Assembly: GCF_028473665.1 (NCBI RefSeq)
Contig: NZ_CP098774.1
Span: 806,001-870,000 of the forward strand
DNA from: Sphingomonas sp. QA11
GTDB taxonomy: Bacteria; Pseudomonadota; Alphaproteobacteria; Sphingomonadales; Sphingomonadaceae
Reading direction: 5' to 3'
DNA length: 64,000 nt
The position numbers and the translations under genes are program-made. Under the pieces are notes generated by a model. The model saw nothing but the letters and a program-made list of their open reading frames with translations, was not told the DNA's origin and did not search any database. Position 1 is the stretch's first letter, and the number at the start of each line of letters is the position of its first letter. Positions 25,709 through 34,846 of this stretch are shown one piece after another.

Positions 25709-25737
25709 AGAATACCATCAGTGTATTGCAATGACAA
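25709..25737 (-). promoter_or_regulatory. Strong predicted sigma70 promoter of the DUF2157-like gene
   Basis: Reading the minus strand: TTGTCA (25737-25732), exactly 17 bases, TATTCT (25714-25709). The expected start is about 15 bases before the AGGAGG ribosome binding site, so the leader is short. Confidence 0.7.
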
Positions 25738-25746
25738 TACACTGAT
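25717..25746. promoter_or_regulatory. Perfect palindrome (operator) over the promoter
   Basis: ATCAGTGTATTG (25717-25728) and CAATACACTGAT (25735-25746): 12-base perfect arms around a 6-base centre. It covers the -35 element and most of the spacer of the promoter, the place where a dimeric repressor would block RNA polymerase. TGTATT...AATACA cores are seen with GntR- and PadR-type regulators; which protein binds is not known. Confidence 0.7.
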
Positions 25747-25752
25747 ACAGTG

Positions 25753-26652
25753 TCAGCCGCCCTGCAGCTTTTTCAGGATCGACATTGCCTGTTCGGCGCC
25801 TGACTGAGGGGTCATCTCGCCGGCGCGGTCGACGATCTCGTTCCAGTGCGCTGCGATACCTTCAGGGCTCAGTTCGTCCCCCGTCAGCAGCTTGCCCTGG
25901 GTCAGGGTGACATAGGCCGCCTGGAATACGCCTGCCCCGGCGCCGACGATCATGTTGGTCGGTGCATCCTCCGACACGAGGTAGAGGGCGGCGGGTACGA
26001 CCTTTTCAGGCGCGAAGGCCTGGAACGCTTCGGGCGGGAACAGGTCCTCGGTCATGCGCGTGCCCGCGGTCGGGGCGATAGTGTTGACCTTGATGTTGTT
26101 CTTGGCGCCCTCGAGATAAAGCGTCTTGGCGAAGCCGGCGAGGCCCAGCTTGGCGGCGCCGTAGTTGGTCTGGCCGAAATTGCCGTACAGGCCGGTCGAG
26201 GACGCGGTCATCAGGATGCGGCCATAATTCTGCTCGCGCATCGTCTCCCACACTGCCTTGGTGACGTTGGCTGATCCGATCAGGTGGACATCGACCACGA
26301 ATTTGAAATCGGCCGGCTCCATCTTGGAGAAGCTCTTGTCGCGCAGCACGCCGGCATTGTTGATGAGGACGTGGACGCCGCCCCACTTCGCCTTCGCCTT
26401 GGCGACGAGTTCGACCATATGCTCATATTCGGTGACGCTGCCGCCATCGGACATCGCCTCGCCGCCGGCCGCCTCTATTTCTTCCACGACCTTCAGCGCG
26501 GCGTCGGAATGGCCGGTGCCGTCGCGCGAGCCACCGAGATCGTTGACGACGACTTTGGCACCGCGCTTCGCCAGTTCGAGCGCATAGGCGCGGCCGAGAC
26601 CCCCGCCTGCGCCGGTGACGATTGCGACGCGGTCCTTGAAACTAATGGTCAT
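25753..26652 (-). CDS. SDR-family dehydrogenase, hydroxyacyl-CoA dehydrogenase-like
   Basis: 299 residues. Rossmann motif TGAGGGLGRAYALELAKRGAKVVVND (Gly-rich loop at about 13-20), NNAG, active-site Ser in MTASSTGLYGNFGQ and YxxxK in NYGAAKLG. The motif order and the NDLGGSRDGTG loop are those of the (3R)-hydroxyacyl-CoA dehydrogenase part of peroxisomal multifunctional enzyme 2 relatives. Likely oxidises 3-hydroxyacyl-CoA in fatty-acid degradation; the hydratase domain is absent. Confidence 0.88.
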   Translation of the reverse strand: MTISFKDRVAIVTGAGGGLGRAYALELAKRGAKVVVNDLGGSRDGTGHSDAALKVVEEIEAAGGEAMSDGGSVTEYEHMVELVAKAKAKWGGVHVLINNAGVLRDKSFSKMEPADFKFVVDVHLIGSANVTKAVWETMREQNYGRILMTASSTGLYGNFGQTNYGAAKLGLAGFAKTLYLEGAKNNIKVNTIAPTAGTRMTEDLFPPEAFQAFAPEKVVPAALYLVSEDAPTNMIVGAGAGVFQAAYVTLTQGKLLTGDELSPEGIAAHWNEIVDRAGEMTPQSGAEQAMSILKKLQGG

Positions 26653-26758
26653 GCGGGCGCTCCCAAAGATGATGGAGCGCTTCCTATTCTATCGCGCCGT
26701 CAAGGCAAGAGCGCTGGGTAGGAGAAGGGCGGGCGCTCCCGGTCGCCCGCCAGTCATC

Positions 26759-27037
26759 CTAGCGTCCGCCGCGCTGCATGCACTTGTCGAACTGGCCGCG
26801 CTTGCAGATCGGATAGTGCGCCAGCGCCGCGGGCGGGGGGAATGCCTGGTCCGGCGATGGCGCCTGGACGAAGACCGGCTTCACGCCGGGCTGGGGCGTG
26901 CCCGACAACGCTGGTTGGGAGGGTTGATAGCCGCCGACCGGATCTGCCGCGGTCGTGGATGTCGTCTGCGACGTAGACATGTCCTGCGCCATTGCCGGCG
27001 TCGCGACCGCCAGTGCGGCCAAGAGGATCAACTTCAT
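26759..27037 (-). CDS. Small secreted protein, unknown function
   Basis: 92 residues. Signal peptide MKLILLAALAVATPAMAQ, a Ser/Thr/Pro/Gln-rich mature part without predicted fold, and two C-terminal cysteines (PICKRGQFDKCMQRG) that could form a disulfide. AGGAG 8 bases upstream supports the start. No family recognised. Confidence 0.75.
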   Translation of the reverse strand: MKLILLAALAVATPAMAQDMSTSQTTSTTAADPVGGYQPSQPALSGTPQPGVKPVFVQAPSPDQAFPPPAALAHYPICKRGQFDKCMQRGGR

Positions 27038-27162
27038 CGGAGTCTCCTGCTTTTCACGCGCAGGCTTTCGCCGCGCCCACCCCAAACGCGCGGGTGGGCG
27101 CATGGCTCCCTCGTTTCGCAGACGATTCTTTTTTTCTCCTTCCCGCGGGATGGAGAAAATGG

Positions 27163-27855
27163 TCAGGCGCCGGAATCGAGCGCGTAGCCGGCCGAGCGCA
27201 CCGTGCGGATGATATCCGGTCGGTTGGTCCCGTTGATCGCCTTGCGCAGTCGCCGGATGTGAACGTCGACGGTACGCGATTCGATGTCCGAATCATGCCC
27301 CCACACCGCGTCGAGCAGCCGCTCGCGCGAGAACACCCAGCCCGGATGTTCGAGGAAATGCTTGAGCAGGCGGAATTCGGTCGGGCCGAGCGGTACGACC
27401 TCGCCCGCGCGGCGGACCTTGTGGCCGACCGTGTCCATCTCGACATCGCCATAGGTGAGCTGTTCGCCGGCCAGCGCCGGCCGAACGCGGCGCAGCACCG
27501 CGCCGACCCGTGCCACCAGCTCGCGGGGCGAGAAGGGCTTGGTCACATAGTCGTCAGCGCCGGTTTCGAGGCCGCGCACCCGGTCTTCCTCCTCACCGCG
27601 CGCGGTGAGCATGATGATCGGCACGTTCGCCGTCTCGGGCATGCGGCGCAGCCGGCGGCACACCTCGATCCCCGACAGCCCCTCGACCATCCAGTCGAGC
27701 AGCACGATATCGGGGGTCTGTTCCTTGGCGAGCAACAGGGCTTCCTCGCCGTCCGGGGTCTGCTTGACCTCGAAATCCTCGCGTTTGAAATGATAGACGA
27801 GCAGTTCGGCAAGCGCCGCATCGTCTTCAACCAGCAGCATTTTAGCCCGGGCCAT
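27163..27855 (-). CDS. phoB: Phosphate regulon response regulator PhoB
   Basis: 230 residues. Receiver domain (1-120) with the acidic pair Glu10/Asp11 and phosphoacceptor Asp54 (DIVLLDWMVEG), Lys in VTKPFSPRELVAR; OmpR-type winged helix at the C-terminus (LGPTEFRLLKHFLEHPGWVFSR, RTVDVHIRRLRKAI). Activates genes at Pho boxes under phosphate limitation. Last gene of the seven-gene operon that begins with phoR. It ends just before a T-rich stretch on the plus strand near 27128. Confidence 0.95.
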   Translation of the reverse strand: MARAKMLLVEDDAALAELLVYHFKREDFEVKQTPDGEEALLLAKEQTPDIVLLDWMVEGLSGIEVCRRLRRMPETANVPIIMLTARGEEEDRVRGLETGADDYVTKPFSPRELVARVGAVLRRVRPALAGEQLTYGDVEMDTVGHKVRRAGEVVPLGPTEFRLLKHFLEHPGWVFSRERLLDAVWGHDSDIESRTVDVHIRRLRKAINGTNRPDIIRTVRSAGYALDSGA

Positions 27856-27868
27856 CGGTCTTGCTCCT

Positions 27869-28555
27869 TCAGATCGTTTCGATTGCCGCGCGGTCACGCT
27901 CGGCCATGTGCGTGCCGGTTGCGGCATAATACACCATCTCAGCGACGTTGGTCGCGTGGTCGCCGACTCGTTCCAGGTTCTTCGCGATGAACAACAGGTG
28001 CGCGACCTGGCCGATCGTCTTGGGATTCTCCATCATATGGGTGACGAGAACCCGGAACAGGCTGTTGTAGAAATCGTCCACGGCCTTGTCGCGCTCGCAC
28101 ACCGACACCGCTGCGTCGGCGTCGCGCGCGGCGAAGGCATCGAGAACGTCATGGACCAGGGCAGCGGCCAGCGTCGCCATTGCCGGCAGCACCGACAGCG
28201 GTTCGATATCGCCATGGCTGTCGATCAGCGGCACGCGCTTCGCGATGTTCTTGGCATAGTCGCCGATCCGCTCGACCACGCCGGCGATCTTCAGCGCCGC
28301 GACCACCTCGCGCAGGTCGACCGCCATCGGCGCCCGGAGCGCGATGATGCGCACGGCAAGCTGTTCCACCCGCATCTCGAGCGCGTCGATCTTCTTGTCG
28401 TCGGCGACGATCCGCGCGGCTGCTTCCAGATCGTGCCGTTGCAGCGCCTGGATCGCGGCGCCGATCGCCTGCTCGGCCAGTCCGCCCATCTCGGCGATCA
28501 GGCCGCGCAGCTCGCCGATATCGTCGTCAAATGCCTTTACCGTATGTTCGCTCAC
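27869..28555 (-). CDS. phoU: Phosphate signalling protein PhoU
   Basis: 228 residues, two three-helix bundles with the metal-binding motifs of PhoU (KIAGVVERIGDYAKNIAKR and AKNLERVGDHATNVAEM). Links the Pst transporter to PhoR and prevents PhoB activation when phosphate is plentiful. GTG at 28555 is the first start in frame after pstB; 13 bases separate it from phoB. Confidence 0.95.
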   Translation of the reverse strand: MSEHTVKAFDDDIGELRGLIAEMGGLAEQAIGAAIQALQRHDLEAAARIVADDKKIDALEMRVEQLAVRIIALRAPMAVDLREVVAALKIAGVVERIGDYAKNIAKRVPLIDSHGDIEPLSVLPAMATLAAALVHDVLDAFAARDADAAVSVCERDKAVDDFYNSLFRVLVTHMMENPKTIGQVAHLLFIAKNLERVGDHATNVAEMVYYAATGTHMAERDRAAIETI

Positions 28556-28572
28556 TGCATCTGTCCCGTGGC

Positions 28573-29337
28573 TCAGCCGTAGCGGCCGGTGATATAGTCC
28601 CTGGTGCGCTCCTCGCGCGGGTTCGTGAAGATGTCCGAGGTCGCGCCATATTCGATCAGCGTGCCGAGGTGGAAAAACGCCGTCCGTTGCGAAACGCGCG
28701 CCGCCTGCTGCATGTTGTGCGTGACGATCACGATGGCGTAGCGACCCTTCAGCTCGTGGATCAGCTCCTCGATCTTCGCGGTGGCGATCGGGTCGAGCGC
28801 CGAGCAGGGTTCGTCCATCAGGATCACCTCGGGGTCGACCGCGATCGCCCGGGCGATGCACAGTCGCTGCTGCTGGCCACCCGACAGCGCGGTCCCGCTA
28901 TCCTGCAGCCGGTCCTTTACTTCCTCCCACAGGCCGGCGCGCTTCAGCGATTGCTCGACGATGCCGGAAAGCTGGCTCTTGCTTGACGCCAGGCCGTGGA
29001 TGCGCGGGCCATAAGCCACATTCTCGAAGATCGATTTCGGGAACGGGTTGGGTTTCTGGAACACCATGCCGACCCGGGCGCGGAGCTGCACCACGTCCAT
29101 CTCGGGCGCATAGATATCCTCGCCGTCGAGCCTGATGTCGCCGGTCACCTTCGCGCTGGCGACGGTGTCGTTCATGCGGTTGAGCGTGCGCAGGAAAGTC
29201 GATTTGCCGCAGCCCGACGGGCCGATGAACGCGGTGACGAGATCCTGGTCGATATCGATCGACACATCGCTGATCGCCTGCTTCTTGCCGTAGAAGACGT
29301 TGACGTTGTTGGCCGTCATCTTGAGGTGTTGGGTCAT
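28573..29337 (-). CDS. pstB: Phosphate ABC transporter ATP-binding protein PstB
   Basis: 254 residues. Walker [10 protein letters not shown], signature [16 protein letters not shown], Walker [18 protein letters not shown]-loop [11 protein letters not shown]. Substrate class is fixed by [12 protein letters not shown] and [10 protein letters not shown]. Powers phosphate import through PstAC. Start overlaps the pstA stop by one base. Confidence 0.97.
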   Translation of the reverse strand: MTQHLKMTANNVNVFYGKKQAISDVSIDIDQDLVTAFIGPSGCGKSTFLRTLNRMNDTVASAKVTGDIRLDGEDIYAPEMDVVQLRARVGMVFQKPNPFPKSIFENVAYGPRIHGLASSKSQLSGIVEQSLKRAGLWEEVKDRLQDSGTALSGGQQQRLCIARAIAVDPEVILMDEPCSALDPIATAKIEELIHELKGRYAIVIVTHNMQQAARVSQRTAFFHLGTLIEYGATSDIFTNPREERTRDYITGRYG

Positions 29338-30602
29338 TACCAGCGGGTCTCGAATTTATTGCGGAGGTAGATCGCGATGCCGTTCATCGCGAGCAGGAAG
29401 GCGAGCAGCACGATGATCGCCGCGCTGGTCTTCTCGACGAAGCCGCGATTGACCTGATCCGACCAGAGGAAGATCTGCACCGGCAGCACCGTCGACGGGT
29501 CGGTCAGCCGTTCGGGTGGGGAGGCGATGAAGGCGCGCATGCCGATCATCAGCAACGGCGCCGTTTCGCCCAAGGCTCGCGCCATGCCGATGATCGTACC
29601 GGTCAGGATGCCGGGCAGGGCGAGCGGCAGCACGTGATGGAACACCACCTGCACCGGCGACGCGCCGACCGCGAGCGCCGCATCGCGGATCGAGGGCGGC
29701 ACGCTCTTGATCGCGTTGCGCCCGGCGATCACGATCACCGGCATTGTCATCAGCGCCAGGGTGAGACCGCCGACGATCGCCGCGGAGCGCGGCAGGTGGA
29801 AGGTGTTGAGGAACACCGCAAGACCAAGCAGGCCGAAGATGATCGAGGGTACCGCCGCGAGGTTGTTGATCGACACCTCGATCAGGTCGGTCCAGCGGTT
29901 CCGGGGTGCATATTCTTCGAGATAAAGCGCCGCGAGCACACCCACCGGGAAGGCGAGCAGCAGGGTGACGATCATCGTGAAGATCGATCCCTTCAGCGCT
30001 CCCCAGATGCCGACCATTGTCGGGTCGGTCGAATCCGCTTCCTGGAGGAAGGACAGGTTGAAACCGGTGGTCAGCGCCCCGGCTGCCTTCAGCCTCGCGA
30101 CGATCGCCTCCGCCTCGGGCGATCCCTTGCCCTTGGCGGCGATGTCGATCGAATCCGAGGCAGGCACAGCGATTGTCGCGCGGCCGCGCAGAAGCGTGGG
30201 ATCGGCCTTCACGGCGCTCCGGACCTTCAGCCACGCGCCGTCGGAAATGAGCTTGTCGCCATCCTTGCCGAAGGCGGCGATCGCGGCGGTGTCGGTCGCG
30301 TCCTGGATGCCGGCACCCGCCAGCGCCAGGTCGGCGCCTGGCCCCGACAGCCGGGAGGTGTCGAGCGTCAGACCCGCCTTGGGAAAGTCGATCGGCAGCT
30401 TGATCTCGGTGCGCGAGAAGCCGCCGAGCCCATTCGCCATCATCGTGACGAGCAGGAAGACAAGGAATCCGGCCGACATCAGCACTGCGCCGAGCCCGAG
30501 CAGCCGAAACCGGCGTTCGGCGGCGTAGCGACGGCGGATGCGGCGCTGCATCGCTTCGGCACGCCAGTCGGTCGGTGCCTTTTCGATCAGGGCGCTACTC
30601 AT
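29337..30602 (-). CDS. pstA: Phosphate ABC transporter permease PstA
   Basis: 421 residues, longer than the about 290 of E. coli PstA because of an N-terminal extension (DUF3333-type, residues 1-190) with one membrane helix and a periplasmic segment, as usual in alphaproteobacteria. The binding-protein-dependent permease core follows, with [14 protein letters not shown] and the EAA-like loop [25 protein letters not shown]. Overlaps pstC by 4 bases. Confidence 0.95.
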   Translation of the reverse strand: MSSALIEKAPTDWRAEAMQRRIRRRYAAERRFRLLGLGAVLMSAGFLVFLLVTMMANGLGGFSRTEIKLPIDFPKAGLTLDTSRLSGPGADLALAGAGIQDATDTAAIAAFGKDGDKLISDGAWLKVRSAVKADPTLLRGRATIAVPASDSIDIAAKGKGSPEAEAIVARLKAAGALTTGFNLSFLQEADSTDPTMVGIWGALKGSIFTMIVTLLLAFPVGVLAALYLEEYAPRNRWTDLIEVSINNLAAVPSIIFGLLGLAVFLNTFHLPRSAAIVGGLTLALMTMPVIVIAGRNAIKSVPPSIRDAALAVGASPVQVVFHHVLPLALPGILTGTIIGMARALGETAPLLMIGMRAFIASPPERLTDPSTVLPVQIFLWSDQVNRGFVEKTSAAIIVLLAFLLAMNGIAIYLRNKFETRW

Positions 30603-31975
30603 TCATATGCTTCCCGGTACCGCTTCACCACGGTGAGCGCGATGATGTTGAGCAGCAGCGTCACGACGAACAGGGTCAGCCCGAGGGCGAAGGCGGCGAG
30701 CGTCTTCGGGCTGTCGAACTCGGCTTCGCCGGTCAGCAGGTCGACGATCTGCTTGGTGACGGTGGTCGCGCTGGCAAAGGGGTTGAGCGTCAGCGTCGCG
30801 ACGCCCGAGGCGGCCATCACCACGATCATCGTCTCGCCGATCGCGCGACTGACCGCGAGCAATACGCCGCCGACCACGCCGGGCAGCGCCGCCGGAAGCA
30901 GCACCCGACGGATCGTCTCCGACGAGGTCGCGCCCATGGCGAGGCTCCCGTCACGCATCGACGATGGAACGGCTGCGATCGAATCGTCGGCCATGGAGGA
31001 GACGAAGGGGATGATCATCACCCCCATCACCAGCCCGGCGGCGAGCGCGCTTTCGGACGAGGCCCAGGTGACGCCCAGCGACACGGCAAGATCCCGTACC
31101 GCTGGCGCTACCGTCAGCGCGGCGAAATAGCCGTAGACCACCGTAGGCACGCCAGCGAGCACCTCAAGGATCGGCTTCATCCACGCGCGCACGCGCGGGG
31201 CGGCATATTGGGTCAGGTAGATCGCGCTCATCAGCCCGAACGGGATCGCGACGATCATCGCGATCACCGCGCCGATGAAGAAGGTGCCCCAGAACAGGGG
31301 CACCGCGCCAAGCGATGCACCGGGGTCGCTGGCGGAAATGACCTGCGGGCTCCAGTGCGTGCCGAACAGGAAATCACCGATCGGCACCATCCGGAAGAAA
31401 CGTGCTGATTCGAATAGCAGCGACGCGACGATCCCCAGGGTGGTCAGGATCGCGATCAGCGAGGCGGCGAGCAGCAGCAGCATGACGACGCGTTCGATCT
31501 GGGTCCTCGCGCGGAATGCCGGCCGGACTCGCGTGAACGCCCATGCACCCGCTGCGAAGGCAAGCAATAGCGCCACCGCGCTGCCGATCCAGTCATAGCG
31601 CTTCTGCGCCGCCGCATAGGCCGGCGCGAGCTCCTGCGAGAGCGGGTTGAAGGTGCCGAAGCTCCGTCCCGCGGCAAGATTGCGCGCCTCAGACAGCACT
31701 GATGCGCGTTCGAAGCGGTTGGCGGGCAGGTGGGCGGCGGCCGGGGCTTCGAGTACCGAATCGGTGACTAGCGCGGGCGACACCGAAGACCAGACCGCAA
31801 GGAACAGGGCCGCGGGCAGCACTGTCCACAAGGCGACATAGGTGCCGTGATGTGACGGCAGCGAACTGAAACGGGCGCTGCTGTCGCGGCGGAAGCTGAC
31901 GGCACGCACCCGCGCGGTCAACCAGCCGATCAGGCCAAGCCCGGCAATCAGGAAAAGAAGGGAAAGAACGGACAT
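30599..31975 (-). CDS. pstC: Phosphate ABC transporter permease PstC
   Basis: 458 residues. An extended N-terminus with additional membrane helices precedes the permease core (VLAGVPTVVYGYFAALTVAP, SMADDSIAAVPSSMRDGSLAMGA, TIRRVLLPAALPGVVGGVLLA). Heterodimerises with PstA to form the phosphate channel in the inner membrane. Begins one base after pstS. Confidence 0.95.
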   Translation of the reverse strand: MSVLSLLFLIAGLGLIGWLTARVRAVSFRRDSSARFSSLPSHHGTYVALWTVLPAALFLAVWSSVSPALVTDSVLEAPAAAHLPANRFERASVLSEARNLAAGRSFGTFNPLSQELAPAYAAAQKRYDWIGSAVALLLAFAAGAWAFTRVRPAFRARTQIERVVMLLLLAASLIAILTTLGIVASLLFESARFFRMVPIGDFLFGTHWSPQVISASDPGASLGAVPLFWGTFFIGAVIAMIVAIPFGLMSAIYLTQYAAPRVRAWMKPILEVLAGVPTVVYGYFAALTVAPAVRDLAVSLGVTWASSESALAAGLVMGVMIIPFVSSMADDSIAAVPSSMRDGSLAMGATSSETIRRVLLPAALPGVVGGVLLAVSRAIGETMIVVMAASGVATLTLNPFASATTVTKQIVDLLTGEAEFDSPKTLAAFALGLTLFVVTLLLNIIALTVVKRYREAYE

Positions 31976-31976
31976 C

Positions 31977-33026
31977 TCAGTGGAGCTTGCTCGGGTCGAG
32001 CAGCGTCTCGTTGCGGATGATCGAGGCCGATTGCGCGCGAACCTCGGGCGGGGAGGCGATCAGCCCGCGCTTCACCAGTGGCCCGCTCGGGTCCCATTCC
32101 TTCGAATATTGGATCAGGAACTGGCGCAGGCCGGGGATTGCGTTGAGATGCGCCTTCTTGACGTAGAGGAACAGCGGACGCGATCCGGGATAGCTGTTCT
32201 GCGCGATGGTCTCATAGGTCGGCTCGACGCCATTCAGCGGCACGCCGTTCACCTCGTTGCGATTTTCCTCGAGATAGGAATAGCCGAAGATGCCGATCGC
32301 GGTCGGGTTGGAATGAAGCTTCTGGACGATCAGATTGTCGTTCTCGCCCGCGTCGATATAGGCGCCGTCCTCGCGCACCCGGCTGCAGATCTTGTCGTAG
32401 CCGTCCTTGTCGGTCTCCTTCAGGGGCTTCATCTGCGGCATCGCCGTTTCGCAGCCCTTGTTGAGGATCAGTTCGGTTAGTGCATCGCGCGTGCCGCTGG
32501 TCGCGGGCGGGCCGTAGATCTGGATCGGTATCGCGGGCAGCGCGGGATTCACGTCGCGCCAGGTGCGGGCGCTATTCTTGGCGCCCATGGGGCTTGCCGC
32601 CATCGCCTTGAAGATGTCGACCGGGGTCAGCTGGAATTTCGGCCCGTTATTCGCCTCGGCAAAGGCGATGCCGTCCAGCCCGACCTGGATTTCCAGGATA
32701 TCGCCGGCGCCGTTCGCCTTGCAGGTCGCATATTCGGACGCCTTCATCCGGCGCGATGCGGCCTCGATATCGGGGTGGGCAGCGCCGATGCCGGCGCAGA
32801 ACAGTTTCATGCCGGCACCGGTGCCCGTCGATTCGATCACCGGCGTGCGGGTGTTGGGGGTGTTGTTGATGAACTGTTCGGCGACCAGCGTGGTGAAGGG
32901 ATAGACCGTAGAGGATCCCACCGCCTTGATCTGGTCGCGCGATCCCGCGCCACTGCCATTCGCCTGGTCCTCGCATGCTGTCAGGGCAAGCGCGGAGAAA
33001 GCGAGAATCAGGGCGGTCCGTGTCAC
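31977..33026 (-). CDS. pstS: Phosphate-binding lipoprotein/periplasmic protein PstS
   Basis: 349 residues. Lipoprotein-type signal ending LTAC. Phosphate-binding motifs IKAVGSSTVYPFTTLVAEQF, ESTGTGAGMKLFC and GPPATSGTRDALTEL match the three phosphate-contacting loops of PstS. GTG at 33026 is chosen: GAGGA is well placed, whereas the TTG 51 bases further upstream gives a charged N-terminus unlike a signal. First gene after the Pho box. Confidence 0.93.
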   Translation of the reverse strand: MTRTALILAFSALALTACEDQANGSGAGSRDQIKAVGSSTVYPFTTLVAEQFINNTPNTRTPVIESTGTGAGMKLFCAGIGAAHPDIEAASRRMKASEYATCKANGAGDILEIQVGLDGIAFAEANNGPKFQLTPVDIFKAMAASPMGAKNSARTWRDVNPALPAIPIQIYGPPATSGTRDALTELILNKGCETAMPQMKPLKETDKDGYDKICSRVREDGAYIDAGENDNLIVQKLHSNPTAIGIFGYSYLEENRNEVNGVPLNGVEPTYETIAQNSYPGSRPLFLYVKKAHLNAIPGLRQFLIQYSKEWDPSGPLVKRGLIASPPEVRAQSASIIRNETLLDPSKLH

Positions 33027-33086
33027 TGGGCGTTTCCTCGGGGAGAAATTCCTGAGTCGCGCTAGCAGCGCGATCAACGCGCCTGT

Positions 33087-33115
33087 GTGACAATCGCGTT
33101 ACCGTTTGATGACAG
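33087..33115 (-). promoter_or_regulatory. Pho box upstream of pstS, inside the end of phoR
   Basis: On the minus strand: CTGTCAT (33115-33109), CAAA, CGGTAAC (33104-33098), GCGA, TTGTCAC (33093-33087). Three 7-base units at an exact 11-base period; the first is the perfect PhoB half-site CTGTCAT and the third matches 5 of 7. It lies about 60 bases before the pstS start and overlaps the last six codons of phoR. Confidence 0.75.
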
Positions 33116-34343
33116 TGCTTCCGTGGGCGGGCAGCAGCACCGTGACCGTGGTCCCCTTGCCCACCACGCTGGCGATGTCGAGACGCCCGCGATGCCGTTC
33201 TACAATATGTTTGACGATCGCGAGGCCGAGGCCGGTGCCGCCCGCGGCACGGCTGCGCCCCGCATCGACCCGATAGAATCGCTCGGTCAGCCGCGGGATA
33301 TGTTCGGGGGCGATCCCGTCGCCCTCGTCGGCGACGCTGATCCGCACCATGCCGGTCTGATCCCGCCACAGCCGTACCGAGACCGGTGCGCCCGGCCGGC
33401 CATATTTGATCGCATTGCCGATCAGATTGTGAAGCATCTGGCTGAGCTGCGCCCGGTCGCCCGCGACGGGCGGCACTTCGGCGCCGATATCCGCGGCGAT
33501 CTCGTTGCCGCGCGCATCACGCGCGTCGAGCAATTCAGTCCGCACCTCGCCGATCAGATGACCCAGGTCGACGGCATTTTCGGGCAGGCGGTATTTCTCG
33601 GCCTCGATTCGGCTGAGCGAGATCAGATCCTCGACGAGCCGCTGCATACGCCGCGATTCGTCGAACATGATCTTCAGGAAGCGGCTGCGCACCGCCTTGT
33701 CGGCGCCGGCTTCCTCTTCGAGCGTCTCGATATAGCCGAGGATCGACGCAAGCGGCGTGCGCAGTTCGTGGCTGGCATTGGCGACGAAGTCGACCCGCAT
33801 GCGCTCCGCGGCATAATTGCCGGTCTGGTCGATCAGGTGGACGATGCGCTGGCCGCCCGCGGCGCGACCGACATGCATTTCCCAGCGCTGGTCGAGCGTG
33901 CCCAGCCCGACCAGGTCGATCGGCCCTTGCGGAACCCCGGCGAGCGGGCTGGCGAGCCGCTCGGCCGCCGCCGGGTGGCGGATTGCGAGCCGAACGTCCT
34001 CGCCGACGATATGCCCGCCAAGCAGCGCGCGGGCGGCTGCATTGGCATGGGTGACTCGGCCTTCGGTCACGATCAGTACCGGCTCGACAATCGCTTCGAT
34101 CACCTCCGCGATTTCCGGGGCCTTGGGTGCCGTCAGGTCGGCAGTGCTCGTCGCGACCTCGGTCGGTTCGTCGCCGGAGCCCGCCGCGAGCAGTGCCGCG
34201 GCAATCCCGCCGACCAGGGCGATGAGGGTCGACGGCAGGTCGTACGAAATCAGGAACACCGCGACCGCCGCGACGACGGCGATGACGATGGCGGTAAACG
34301 TACGGTGGCGGAACCCTTGAAGCATTGCCGTCGCTCTAGCCAT
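33099..34343 (-). CDS. phoR: Phosphate regulon sensor histidine kinase PhoR
   Basis: 414 residues. Two N-terminal membrane helices (about 15-33 and 39-54) with almost no periplasmic loop, as in PhoR; PAS-like domain (about 80-175); HisKA with phosphoacceptor His192 in ASHELRTPLAS; HATPase with HNLIGNAIKY, DEGDGI and GGTGLGLAIVKH. Phosphorylates PhoB at low phosphate. It heads the operon while its partner phoB ends it. Confidence 0.95.
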   Translation of the reverse strand: MARATAMLQGFRHRTFTAIVIAVVAAVAVFLISYDLPSTLIALVGGIAAALLAAGSGDEPTEVATSTADLTAPKAPEIAEVIEAIVEPVLIVTEGRVTHANAAARALLGGHIVGEDVRLAIRHPAAAERLASPLAGVPQGPIDLVGLGTLDQRWEMHVGRAAGGQRIVHLIDQTGNYAAERMRVDFVANASHELRTPLASILGYIETLEEEAGADKAVRSRFLKIMFDESRRMQRLVEDLISLSRIEAEKYRLPENAVDLGHLIGEVRTELLDARDARGNEIAADIGAEVPPVAGDRAQLSQMLHNLIGNAIKYGRPGAPVSVRLWRDQTGMVRISVADEGDGIAPEHIPRLTERFYRVDAGRSRAAGGTGLGLAIVKHIVERHRGRLDIASVVGKGTTVTVLLPAHGSTVIKR

Positions 34344-34419
34344 TCGTCCTTAACCGGGCCAGCCTTGCTTGCCAGTCATTTGCGAATGTGAAAGGGCTAA
34401 GAAGGTAAAGGGCCTGACA

Positions 34420-34821
34420 ATGAGTGATGAAAGCCAGGATATTCTTCCGCGGGACGGCGTGAACCGGCGCCGGGCGTTGATGCTCGGCGCGGTCGGGGCG
34501 AGCGCGATCGTCTCGATCCGTCCCGCTTTGGCGCAGACCGCGGCGTCGGTCATAACCTGCGAGATTCCCGTGCCAGATCCCGGCCGCGCCGGCAGCTATA
34601 TCGCCGCGGACGGAACGCTGGTGCCGGCCCGCACGCCGGGTGCGTTCGCGCCGCCGGGCAAGCCGTTCAAGGGGCAGGCAGTGAAGGCGGCGCTCAACGG
34701 CGGGCAATTGCCCGGCACGAGCTATGAGCAGAGCCGGGCCTACACCAACTACATCCGCCGCCTGCAATCGGGAACGAGCGGCTTCACCTGCTTCGCCTCG
34801 TTGCAGATGCCTCGCGGCTGA
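34420..34821 (+). CDS. Tat-exported protein of the HprK/PqqD cassette, unknown function
   Basis: 133 residues. A twin-arginine signal (GVNRRRALMLGAVGASAIV, cleavage near ALAQ at about 38-40) directs it to the periplasm. The mature part is Gly/Pro/Ala-rich and has only two cysteines (about 48 and 126) that bracket it and could pair. No known domain recognised. It starts 76 bases from the divergent phoR and lies 25 bases before a PqqD-like gene, so it heads a four-gene unit and may be the substrate or product of that unit. Confidence 0.7.
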   Translation: MSDESQDILPRDGVNRRRALMLGAVGASAIVSIRPALAQTAASVITCEIPVPDPGRAGSYIAADGTLVPARTPGAFAPPGKPFKGQAVKAALNGGQLPGTSYEQSRAYTNYIRRLQSGTSGFTCFASLQMPRG

Positions 34822-34846
34822 GGACTTGTCGGAGCCATTGTACCGG

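Noticed and set aside
27110..27160. T-rich stretch between the small secreted protein and phoB as a terminator
   Set aside because: The run of T is on the plus strand while both genes are on the minus strand, and no stable stem precedes it in the proper direction.
29634..31130. 498-codon plus-strand frame across pstA and pstC
   Set aside because: Crosses the junction of two clear permease genes on the other strand and has no domain.
34355..34420. CAGTCAT upstream of the HprK/PqqD cassette and phoR as a second Pho box
   Set aside because: Only one half-site with a mismatch; no second unit at 11-base spacing.
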